Shown here in pieces: positions 1 through 6,414 of a DNA stretch of 20,220 nt. This stretch comes from an uncultured Dorea sp. Lineage in GTDB: Bacteria; Bacillota; Clostridia; Lachnospirales; Lachnospiraceae. The notes under the pieces are model-generated. The model ran no database searches and had not been told where the DNA came from. It saw only the letters and a list, made by a program, of their open reading frames with translations. Made by a program: the position numbers and the translations under genes. Every line of letters starts with the position of its first letter. Positions within the stretch are counted from its first letter, which is position 1. The DNA is taken from contig CAJULU010000067.1 in the NCBI GenBank assembly GCA_910587575.1, positions 1 to 20,220 of the forward strand. Reading direction: 5' to 3'.

Positions 1-147
1 TACCATGATACGGGAAGCGGCAAGTATCCGAAGCTGGATATGGAATATAAGGGAACTGATCTACATGCACCGGATCGGGCGGAAATGGAAGAGTTTGTCC
101 GGCTCTTTCAGGAAGCCGGATTCCAGAACACAAAAATAGGAGGTTAG
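1..147 (+). CDS. Glycyl-radical enzyme activase, C-terminal end (partial)
   Basis: Frame 1 is open from the window edge to the TAG at 145-147 and gives the last 48 residues of a protein, with no start in view. The tail has the pattern typical of glycyl-radical enzyme activases (radical SAM, PflA-like): YHDTGSGKYPKLD, then an acidic helix and the ending KIGG. These activases use a 4Fe-4S cluster and S-adenosylmethionine to place the radical on the glycine of a partner enzyme. The partner is almost certainly the dehydratase whose ATG follows the stop codon with no gap. The radical-SAM cysteines lie outside the window, so the family call rests on the tail and the neighbour. The Gly-Gly codons at the end double as the ribosome site of the next gene. 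Confidence 0.75.
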   Translation, partial: YHDTGSGKYPKLDMEYKGTDLHAPDRAEMEEFVRLFQEAGFQNTKIGG

Positions 148-2529
148 ATGGACATGGCAAAGCGCGGCATGAATGAAAGAATTCAGAAACTCCGGGAACT
201 CAGTGTGACGACACCGGTACACATTGACCTGGAAAGGGCAAAGATTGAGACGGATTTTTACAAGGAAAATGACGGCAGATACTCTGTTCCGGTGATGAGG
301 GCCATGGTTCTCAAGGAGTATTTTTCTAAGAAGACTCTGTATTTGGGAGACGGCGAACTGATTGTGGGAGAGAAGGGCAGGGATCCCCAGGCTTCCCCTA
401 CATTCCCGGAACTTTGCTGCCACAGTGTGGAGGATATGACGGTGATGAGTGAACGTGAACTGGTATCCTTCCATACCACAGAGGAAGACCGCAGGCTCCA
501 GGCAGAGGAGATTATTCCCTACTGGACAGGAAGGAGTATGCGGGAGAAGATTCTTGCCAGAATGACTCCGGAATGGCATGAGTGTTACAGTGCAGGTATG
601 TTTACAGAATTTATGGAGCAGAGAGGGCCAGGCCACACCTGCGGCGGCGAGCAGGTATTTACCACGGGATACATGGATTACAAGGATCAGATTCATAAGA
701 CCATGGAGGAACTGGATTACATCAATGATCCGGAGGCGGTAAATAAGTGCGAAGAACTGAAGGCCATGGATATTTCCTGCGATGCGGTGATTATTCTCGG
801 AGAGCGTTACCATAAGCTTGCCTTGGAGATGGCAGAAAAAGAGACCGATGAGACGAGAAAAGCAGAACTTCTTCAGATTGCAGCAAATCTTGAGGTAGTT
901 CCTGCGCACAGGCCCAAGACTTACTGGCAGGCAATCCAGTTATACTGGTTTACGCACCTTGCTGTTACTACGGAACTGAATCCCTGGGATGCATTCAGTC
1001 CGGGAAGGCTTGACCAGCACTTGAACCCATATTATGAGAGGGATGTAGAAGCGGGTATTCTGGATGATGAGCGTGCGCTTGAGCTTTTGGAGTGTCTGTG
1101 GGTGAAATTCTACAACCAGCCGGCTCCGGTGAAGGTAGGAATTACCTTGAAGGAGAGCGCAACTTATACGGATTTTGCTAATATCAATACAGGAGGCGTG
1201 ACACCGGACGGACGTAACGGTGTGAATAATGTAAGTTATCTGATTCTGGACTGCATGGATGAGATGAAGCTGGTTCAGCCTAACTCAAATGTAACGATTA
1301 GTAAGAAGACTCCGGCGAAGTTTTTAAAGAGAGCCTGCGAGGTTTCCAGGAAAGGCTGGGGACAGCCGGCATTCTATAATACAGAAGCACAGATTATGGA
1401 ACTGATCAATGCAGGGAAGAATCTGGAAGATGCACGCCGGGGCGGGTCTTCCGGCTGTGTGGAGACTGGTGCATGGGGAAGTGAGGCATATATCCTTACC
1501 GGATATCTGAATATTCCGAAGGTATTCCAGCTTACGCTGTTCAATGGATTTGACGCGTATTCCGGTAAGCAGATTGGTCTGGAACTGGGATATGCAAAGG
1601 ATTTCAAGACTTATGAGGATCTGTGGGAGGCATTCAAAAAGCAGTTGGCCTATATTGTGGATATCAAGATCCGCGGCAACAATGTGATTGAGCAGCTCTA
1701 TGCACAGGAGATGCCGGCGCCGTGTCTTTCTGTTGTGACGAATGACTGTATTTCCAATGCAAAGGATTACAATGCGGGCGGTGCAAGATACAATACCAAT
1801 TATATCCAGGGAGTGGGGATCGGTACGGTTACGGACTGCCTTGCGGCTGTAAAATATAATGTGTATGACAAGCAGAATTTTACCATGGAAGAGTTGATTG
1901 AGGCCATGGAGCATGATTTTGAAGGTTACGATGCCATCTACCGTATGGTTCATGACAAGACGCCGAAGTACGGGAATGACGATGACTATGCAGATGATAT
2001 CATGCAGGAGGTATTTGAACTTTACAGAAGCTCCATTACGGGCCGTCCGAACATGAAGGGCGGAAAATATGGCGTAGATATGCTGCCCACTACCTGTCAT
2101 GTATATTTCGGCGACGTAATTCTTGCGACACCAAACGGAAGAAAAGCTCATAAGCCGGTTTCAGAAGGGATTTCACCAGAGAAGTCTGCGGATACGAACG
2201 GGCCGACAGCGGTTATTAAGTCCTGTTCAAAGATGGATCATCTGGCTACGGCAGGAACACTTCTGAATCAGAAGTTTACACCGGATGTGGTTGCAGGAGA
2301 GGAAGGCCTTGACAATATGGCCAGCCTGATCCGGTCGTATTTCTCTATGGACGGACATCATATTCAGTTTAACGTGATTGACCGGCAGACACTGATCGAG
2401 GCGCAGAAGAATCCGGAGGAGTATAAGGATCTGATTGTGCGTGTGGCGGGATACAGTGACTTCTTCCGTAATTTGAGCAAACCTCTCCAGGATGAAATTA
2501 TTGAGAGAACGGAGCAGAATTTTAATTAA
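148..2529 (+). CDS. hypD: trans-4-hydroxy-L-proline dehydratase (glycyl radical enzyme)
   Basis: This 793-residue glycyl-radical enzyme should dehydrate trans-4-hydroxy-L-proline to pyrroline-5-carboxylate, which P5C reductase turns into proline for Stickland fermentation. The thiyl-radical site is GCVETG with Cys437 and Glu439. The glycyl-radical site is RVAGYSD with Gly768, 26 residues from the C-terminus. From memory, Clostridioides difficile HypD uses Cys434, Glu436 and Gly765, so all three sit at a constant offset of +3. Other HypD-like stretches are EFMEQRGPGHT (His163), TTELNPWDAF (Asp281), the TYTDFANINTGG segment and EAYILTGYLNIPK. Known family length is about 790. AGGAGG at 138-143 serves ATG 148 (spacing 4) or ATG 154 (spacing 10). 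HypD begins MAR..., so ATG 154 (MAKRG, 791 residues) is a real alternative. The activase is directly upstream. proC is not in the window. Pyruvate formate-lyase is excluded because it has Cys-Cys at the active site. Confidence 0.9.
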   Translation: MDMAKRGMNERIQKLRELSVTTPVHIDLERAKIETDFYKENDGRYSVPVMRAMVLKEYFSKKTLYLGDGELIVGEKGRDPQASPTFPELCCHSVEDMTVMSERELVSFHTTEEDRRLQAEEIIPYWTGRSMREKILARMTPEWHECYSAGMFTEFMEQRGPGHTCGGEQVFTTGYMDYKDQIHKTMEELDYINDPEAVNKCEELKAMDISCDAVIILGERYHKLALEMAEKETDETRKAELLQIAANLEVVPAHRPKTYWQAIQLYWFTHLAVTTELNPWDAFSPGRLDQHLNPYYERDVEAGILDDERALELLECLWVKFYNQPAPVKVGITLKESATYTDFANINTGGVTPDGRNGVNNVSYLILDCMDEMKLVQPNSNVTISKKTPAKFLKRACEVSRKGWGQPAFYNTEAQIMELINAGKNLEDARRGGSSGCVETGAWGSEAYILTGYLNIPKVFQLTLFNGFDAYSGKQIGLELGYAKDFKTYEDLWEAFKKQLAYIVDIKIRGNNVIEQLYAQEMPAPCLSVVTNDCISNAKDYNAGGARYNTNYIQGVGIGTVTDCLAAVKYNVYDKQNFTMEELIEAMEHDFEGYDAIYRMVHDKTPKYGNDDDYADDIMQEVFELYRSSITGRPNMKGGKYGVDMLPTTCHVYFGDVILATPNGRKAHKPVSEGISPEKSADTNGPTAVIKSCSKMDHLATAGTLLNQKFTPDVVAGEEGLDNMASLIRSYFSMDGHHIQFNVIDRQTLIEAQKNPEEYKDLIVRVAGYSDFFRNLSKPLQDEIIERTEQNFN

Positions 2530-2557
2530 ACGAAAACTTTTGTGTTGTTTGTGGCAG

Positions 2558-2628
2558 GAGGCTGTCAGAAAATGCTGTATTTCTATGTTATATCATAGAA
2601 GCGGATCATGTCATTTTCCGTCAGCTTT
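2558..2628. repeat. Nested imperfect inverted repeat after hypD
   Basis: An outer stem pairs GCTGTCAGAAAATG (2561-2574) with CATTTTCCGTCAGC (2612-2625), matching at 12 of 14 positions and extendable by G-U pairs. Inside lies a perfect hairpin, TTCTATG (2581-2587) and CATAGAA (2594-2600) around TTATAT. A mixed T-rich run follows (TTTCTGTTT). It could be the terminator of the activase-hypD operon, or a copy of a dispersed palindromic element; the long arms and nested hairpin are more than a plain terminator needs. Confidence 0.5.
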
Positions 2629-2652
2629 CTGTTTGGTTAAGTGACCTTTTTC

Positions 2653-2681
2653 TTGCTTTTCTGTCAAAAAGCAATTACAAT
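2653..2681 (+). promoter_or_regulatory. Candidate sigma-A promoter for the acylphosphatase
   Basis: TTGCTT (2653-2658) and TACAAT (2676-2681) are separated by 17 bases. The -10 matches five of six consensus positions and the -35 three of six. It lies 45 bases before the acylphosphatase ATG. Confidence 0.4.
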
Positions 2682-2726
2682 GGTGTCAAGTACGAAGATT
2701 TGCATAAGGGTTCATAGGGGGATGGT

Positions 2727-2996
2727 ATGGCAGAGATACGAAAACATCTGGTTTTCCATGGAAGAGTGCAGGGAGTGGGGTTCCGGTATACTGCGAAACA
2801 TCTGGCGGATTCCCTGGGGCTGACCGGGTGGGTCAGAAATGAATATGACGGTACTGTACAGATGGAAGTGCAGGGGCGTGAAGCCATGATTTACAAGCTG
2901 ATGGAAGGGCTGAACCGGGGGATGTATATCTCGATTGACTGGATTGACCAGAAGGAAGTTCCACTGGTGAAGGAGCAGCGCTTTCACGTTCGTTAG
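2727..2996 (+). CDS. acyP: Acylphosphatase
   Basis: At 89 residues this is the usual length of a bacterial acylphosphatase, a small cytosolic enzyme that hydrolyses acyl phosphates such as acetyl phosphate or carbamoyl phosphate. The signature is clear: GRVQGVGFR at 12-20 forms the phosphate-binding loop with Arg20. GWVRNEYDGTV at 34-44 carries the catalytic Asn38. The ATG at 2727 follows a purine-rich GGGGGA run; another ATG at 2722 is out of frame. It is probably a single-gene unit: hypD ends 197 bases upstream beyond a large hairpin, and the TetR gene begins 69 bases downstream with its own ribosome site. The physiological substrate cannot be told from the sequence. Confidence 0.93.
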   Translation: MAEIRKHLVFHGRVQGVGFRYTAKHLADSLGLTGWVRNEYDGTVQMEVQGREAMIYKLMEGLNRGMYISIDWIDQKEVPLVKEQRFHVR

Positions 2997-3065
2997 TGTA
3001 TGTGTAAATGAGTGTGTCTATAAATGGGAAGTAATTGAAACATAGCAGCACAAGAGGAGACGGGC

Positions 3066-3650
3066 ATGGAAAAAAAGGATAAAAAGAGCGTAAAAAGCCG
3101 GATCGTGTCGGCTGCGTGGCAGCTATTTTACGAAAAGGGATATAACGGTACAACGATGGATGATATTATTGAATTGTCCGGTACGTCCAAAGGATCTTTT
3201 TACTATTATTTCAGTACAAAGGATGAACTTCTGAATACGCTTTCCATGATTCTGGATGACTATTATGAGGAACTGGAGGCAAAAATGGATCCGGAGATGA
3301 ATAGTTTCTCCAAACTATTATATCTGAATTATGAGACGCATACTATGATGGAGGAGAAGATTCATATTGACCTTCTGTCATCCCTGTACTCTACGCAGCT
3401 TGTATCAGAGAAGCAGAGTCACCTGCTGGATCGTAACCGCAACTATTACAGACTGCTTTACCGCATCGTGGAGGAAGGGCAGAAACGGGGGCAGATCCGA
3501 AGTGATGTCCCGGCCAGTGAGGTGACACGGTATTATGCCATGTGCGAGCGGGCGCTGGTGTCGGACTGGTGTCTGAATAAAGGAGCGTATTCGCTGGGAC
3601 AGTACAGCAGGGAGTGTATGCCGTATATGATGGAACATTTCAAAGCGTAG
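3066..3650 (+). CDS. TetR/AcrR family transcriptional regulator
   Basis: This 194-residue protein has the N-terminal TetR DNA-binding domain at about residues 10-56: an amphipathic helix (IVSAAWQLFYEKGYNGTTM) followed by the helix-turn-helix MDDIIELSGTSKGSFYYYF and the usual STKDEL continuation. The rest is a helical ligand-binding and dimerisation domain with no recognisable subfamily signature, so the inducer is unknown. AGAGGAGA lies just before ATG 3066 at good spacing. The next gene, a radical-SAM activase, begins 32 bases after the stop with its own AGGAGG, so the two are likely co-transcribed. Control of that activase or of its own promoter is an inference from position only. No convincing operator palindrome was found in the 69-base upstream gap. 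Confidence 0.88.
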   Translation: MEKKDKKSVKSRIVSAAWQLFYEKGYNGTTMDDIIELSGTSKGSFYYYFSTKDELLNTLSMILDDYYEELEAKMDPEMNSFSKLLYLNYETHTMMEEKIHIDLLSSLYSTQLVSEKQSHLLDRNRNYYRLLYRIVEEGQKRGQIRSDVPASEVTRYYAMCERALVSDWCLNKGAYSLGQYSRECMPYMMEHFKA

Positions 3651-3682
3651 TTCGTAAAAAGGCGGAAAAGGAGGCTGATTGT

Positions 3683-4375
3683 ATGGTGATACAGGGCCTG
3701 AAGAAGTTTTCGTTATTGGATTATCCGGGGAAGATGGCCTGCACGATATTTACGGCAGGCTGTAATTTCCGTTGTCCATACTGCTATTATAAACCACTGG
3801 TGATGGATACCCATGAGAACCAGAATATTCCGGTGGAGGAAATATATGGGTTTCTTAAGAAATATCAGGGAATCCTGGATGGTGTATGTCTGACCGGGGG
3901 CGAGCCGCTGATCCAGCATGGCGTGGAAGATTTTCTGGGACATATTGCGGAACTGGGATATGCGGTAAAGCTGGAGACAAACGGGAGCTTTCCGGATAAG
4001 TTAAAACGTCTGGTCTCTGACGGACTGGTCAGTTATGTTGCCATGGATATTAAGAATTCCCGGGAGAGTTATGGAAAGACGGTGGGAATCCAGGGGTATG
4101 ACGTGGAGAATGTAAATAGGAGCGTGGAATTTCTCCTTGGCGGCAATGTTTCCTATGAATTCTGTACCACGGTCGTCCTGGAGTATCATCAGAGATCTGA
4201 TTTTGAATCCATCGGAAGATGGATTGCAAAGGCAGAACGGTACTATCTTCAGAGATTTCTGAATTCGGAATATGTGATCCGCAAAGGGCTTCACAGGTAT
4301 AATGACTGCATTATGGAGCAGGCGCTGGATGTAGTGAAAAAAGAGATCCCGGCGGCAAAGCTGCGGAAATGGTAG
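3683..4375 (+). CDS. Radical-SAM activating protein, NrdG2-like
   Basis: Starting at ATG 3683, which follows an AAGGAGG, the protein is 230 residues. The frame is open further upstream to 3614, but that region overlaps the TetR gene and lacks a ribosome site. CNFRCPYC places the 4Fe-4S cysteines at 27, 31 and 34, and GGEP (72-75) is the SAM-binding motif. The opening GLKKFSLLDYPGKMACTIFTAGC and the ending with YLQRF match the 'anaerobic ribonucleotide reductase activating protein' family (NrdG2 type), which makes a glycyl radical on class III ribonucleotide reductase. Oddly, after the third Cys the usual HNP is replaced by YYKP. No nrdD or other obvious partner is in the window apart from hypD, which has its own activase. 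The partner enzyme is therefore open. Confidence 0.78.
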   Translation: MVIQGLKKFSLLDYPGKMACTIFTAGCNFRCPYCYYKPLVMDTHENQNIPVEEIYGFLKKYQGILDGVCLTGGEPLIQHGVEDFLGHIAELGYAVKLETNGSFPDKLKRLVSDGLVSYVAMDIKNSRESYGKTVGIQGYDVENVNRSVEFLLGGNVSYEFCTTVVLEYHQRSDFESIGRWIAKAERYYLQRFLNSEYVIRKGLHRYNDCIMEQALDVVKKEIPAAKLRKW

Positions 4376-4386
4376 GCCTCCCTGCC
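4371..4386. terminator. Small hairpin between convergent genes
   Basis: GGTAGG (4371-4376) can pair with CCTGCC (4381-4386), one pair being G-U, around a four-base loop. It overlaps the stop codon of the radical-SAM gene in the 19-base gap between two convergent genes. There is no T run on either side, so it is at best a weak terminator. Confidence 0.2.
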
Positions 4387-4394
4387 GAAAGCCT

Positions 4395-5054
4395 TTACGT
4401 GATATATCTGCTGCGGTCTGCCCTTAAGGCGCTGTCCCGCCCGGTCTCAAAATGGTCTGCTTTCAGGATGGCGAAGGATTCTTCGGCATCTCCTTTTCGC
4501 ATATATTCAATCATCTTCTTCAGATTCTCGTTTGTTCTTGAAATCTCCATTCCGTTTCGGACAGAAAACTGTCCGATGCGGATCAGTTCACATAGATTAT
4601 TTTCATAGATCCTGTTAATCCGTTCGTTTTCAAAAATGCTTATGATTTCCCTGTGCATGGCAGTATCGGCAACTTCCCATTCGTAGATATTCTCAGCGGC
4701 TGCAGTCATGCGGACGATTTTTTCTTCAAGGCGGTAAGAATATTCCTCATTCCGGCCGGAGGAGAAGATCAGCCGGAAAGCGGCGCCTTCTAACAGTTCG
4801 CGGATCTGGTACAGTTCAATGATATCCTTATCGGTAATCCCCCTTACGGTCATGGATTTGTAATAGTCGGATACGATCAGTCCCTCGGCCTGCAGCATCT
4901 GGATGGCTGCTCTGACCGGGCTACGGCTCATGCCGAGTTCGGCGGTCAGCATGGCTTCCGTGAGCGGCATATCAGGGGGATAGGTCAGATTCAGGATTTT
5001 TTCTTTGATCTTATCGTATGCCTGTGTGGTAAGGGATACACTTTTTTCAGCCAT
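4395..5054 (-). CDS. GntR family regulator, FadR/FCD type
   Basis: This 219-residue protein has an N-terminal winged helix-turn-helix (about 8-72; AMLTAELGMSRSPVRAAIQMLQ at 34-55 is the GntR signature). A C-terminal all-helical FCD ligand domain follows (about 78-210). FCD regulators usually bind small organic acids, often through a metal held by Asp and His residues. Here Asp130, His134 and His201 are present, but the usual E-H pair before the GD turn reads E-N (Glu176, Asn177), so metal binding may be altered. AAGGAGG sits 6 bases before the ATG. It is divergent from the PadR operon, and a palindrome (5083-5099) lies just upstream, fitting autoregulation. The ligand is unknown. Confidence 0.9.
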   Translation of the reverse strand: MAEKSVSLTTQAYDKIKEKILNLTYPPDMPLTEAMLTAELGMSRSPVRAAIQMLQAEGLIVSDYYKSMTVRGITDKDIIELYQIRELLEGAAFRLIFSSGRNEEYSYRLEEKIVRMTAAAENIYEWEVADTAMHREIISIFENERINRIYENNLCELIRIGQFSVRNGMEISRTNENLKKMIEYMRKGDAEESFAILKADHFETGRDSALRADRSRYIT

Positions 5055-5082
5055 GGTTGTCCTCCTTGATTAATGATACCTT

Positions 5083-5099
5083 AACATACATCATATGTT
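5083..5099. promoter_or_regulatory. Candidate operator for the GntR regulator
   Basis: AACATA and TATGTT form a perfect 6-base inverted repeat around CATCA. A TATAAT lies on the - strand at 5110-5105 (no good -35 was found), which would place the transcript start near this palindrome. Position and symmetry suit autorepression by the adjacent GntR protein; the assignment is inference. Confidence 0.4.
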
Positions 5100-5172
5100 T
5101 TCATATTATATTCAGTTTAACACGGAGCAGACAGACAGGCAAGCAGCAGAATAAAAAAATTTATAATATGGG

Positions 5173-5201
5173 TTGACAAATCATATTATACGAAATATAA
5201 T
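5173..5201 (+). promoter_or_regulatory. Consensus sigma-A promoter of the PadR operon
   Basis: TTGACA (5173-5178) and TATAAT (5196-5201) match the sigma-A consensus at all twelve positions with an ideal 17-base spacer. The predicted start lies about 55 bases before the PadR ATG. This would be a very strong promoter unless repressed. Confidence 0.85.
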
Positions 5202-5203
5202 AT
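5183..5203. promoter_or_regulatory. Palindrome over the -10 box, candidate PadR operator
   Basis: ATATTATA (5183-5190) and TATAATAT (5196-5203) are perfect 8-base inverted repeats around CGAAA. The right arm covers the whole -10 box, so a protein bound here would block RNA polymerase. PadR proteins commonly repress their own operons, which makes the adjacent PadR the natural candidate. The A+T richness of the region means some symmetry could arise by chance. Confidence 0.45.
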
Positions 5204-5263
5204 ATGTATCGAAACAATATGAGCAGATAAATATTATTATATTTAAAGCAAAGGAGTGAGAAC

Positions 5264-5587
5264 ATGGTATTCAACACCGGAGCAGCCCTCCTTGATGCTA
5301 TCGTACTGGCGGTCGTATCCCGGGAGAAAGAAGGAACCTACGGATACAAGATTACCCAGGACGTCAGGACGACGATTGAAGTATCGGAATCCACGTTATA
5401 CCCTGTGCTGCGAAGGCTCCAGAAGGATGAGTGTCTGGAGGTATACGACAGGCAGATTGACGGTCGGAACCGGCGTTATTATAAGATAACGGTGAAGGGC
5501 ACGGCACAGATGGATCTGTACCGCACAGAATGGAAGAATTATTCCAGTAAGATTAACGATTTGTTTGAGGGAGGGATATCTGTATGA
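5264..5587 (+). CDS. PadR family transcriptional regulator
   Basis: This 107-residue protein is the short PadR type: a winged helix-turn-helix (GTYGYKITQDV, then ESTLYPVLRRLQK at 42-54), a wing ending in GRNRRYYKIT (about 68-77) and a C-terminal dimerisation helix. PadR proteins of this class typically repress the operon that encodes them and respond to antimicrobial or envelope-stress signals. AAAGGAG precedes ATG 5264. The stop overlaps the next gene by four bases (ATGA), so translation is probably coupled to the HAAS/DUF1700 protein. It sits behind a perfect sigma-A promoter whose -10 lies within a palindrome. Confidence 0.93.
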   Translation: MVFNTGAALLDAIVLAVVSREKEGTYGYKITQDVRTTIEVSESTLYPVLRRLQKDECLEVYDRQIDGRNRRYYKITVKGTAQMDLYRTEWKNYSSKINDLFEGGISV

Positions 5588-6414
5588 ACCGCATAGAATT
5601 TATGACAGAGTTAGCCGCATTATTACAGGATGTTCCGATAGAGGAACGAAGAGACGCAATGAAATTTTATAATGATTACTTTGATGATGCAGGAGAAGAG
5701 AATGAGCGGCAGGTAGTCGAGGAACTGGAAAGCCCGGCGAAGGTAGCGGCAACCATTAAGGCTGATCTTGGAAGTTTCGCCAGGGAGCATGGGGAATTTA
5801 CGGAGACGGGTTACACAGATTCCAGGTTTGACCACAAGGATATGCCGGCAGGCAGAGGTGAACAGGAAAGCAGTTACCAGTATGGGCAGAACGGATACGG
5901 GAGTGGATCCTGGGACGGCAGTTATGACAGCGGAGGGTATCGGGGTTATGACAGCCGGAATGATCACGGAGGCAGTTACGGGGAAGAGGGATACCAGGGA
6001 CATGGCTACACCAGTGACGGACAGACGCCGCCGAGATCAAACAGTGTACTGAAGGTCATTCTCATTATTATGCTCGTGATCGTGGGTGCGCCGATTATCA
6101 TTCCGGTTGGAATTGCCTTGATTGCCGTCGTGTTCGCACTTGGAATTACGCTTCTGGCGGTGTTTGCTTCCCTGGTGCTTACATCCATTGCAATTGCATT
6201 TGCCGGTGTGTGTGTGTTCATAGCCGGGCTGGTAAGCCTGGTGCCGCAGATTGCGGTTGGATTTGCACTGATCGGAACCGGAATGATCCTGACGGTGATC
6301 GGAGTAGTGGCAACGGTAGCCAGCGTAAGGATCTGTATGATCGTACTTCCGGGAATTTTCCGGGGAATGGTGTGGGTTCTGGGAAGGCCGTTTCAGAGAA
6401 GGGCGGTGGTATAG
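5584..6414 (+). CDS. HAAS/DUF1700 domain membrane protein
   Basis: The first 62 residues are a HAAS (DUF1700) domain, with MNRIEFMTELAALLQ, ERRDAMKFYNDYFDDAGEE and the EELESPAKVAATIKADL helix. Residues about 91-150 form a Gly/Tyr/Ser-rich low-complexity linker, likely disordered. Residues 154-250 contain three or four hydrophobic segments, ending in a short basic tail (about 276 residues in all). HAAS proteins are known next to PadR regulators and are thought to relay signals at the membrane; the mechanism is not established. Its start overlaps the PadR stop (ATGA), and its stop TAG touches the next gene's ATG, so the three genes form one tightly packed translation unit. The unusually repetitive linker is not a standard part of the family as far as I know. 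Confidence 0.82.
   Translation: MNRIEFMTELAALLQDVPIEERRDAMKFYNDYFDDAGEENERQVVEELESPAKVAATIKADLGSFAREHGEFTETGYTDSRFDHKDMPAGRGEQESSYQYGQNGYGSGSWDGSYDSGGYRGYDSRNDHGGSYGEEGYQGHGYTSDGQTPPRSNSVLKVILIIMLVIVGAPIIIPVGIALIAVVFALGITLLAVFASLVLTSIAIAFAGVCVFIAGLVSLVPQIAVGFALIGTGMILTVIGVVATVASVRICMIVLPGIFRGMVWVLGRPFQRRAVV

Noticed and set aside
61..909. 282-residue open frame on the - strand, antisense to hypD
   Set aside because: Composition is cysteine- and histidine-rich as in typical antisense shadows, no ribosome site or family match, and the + strand gene is certain.
1324..2151. 275-residue - strand open frame within hypD
   Set aside because: Shadow of a high-confidence gene; no domain or start signal.
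2641..2823. 60-residue + strand open frame overlapping acylphosphatase
   Set aside because: Out of frame with acylphosphatase, whose signature is clear; no ribosome site or family.
3614..3682. N-terminal extension of the NrdG2-like protein
   Set aside because: It overlaps the TetR gene, lacks a ribosome site, and the family start matches ATG 3683 after AAGGAGG.
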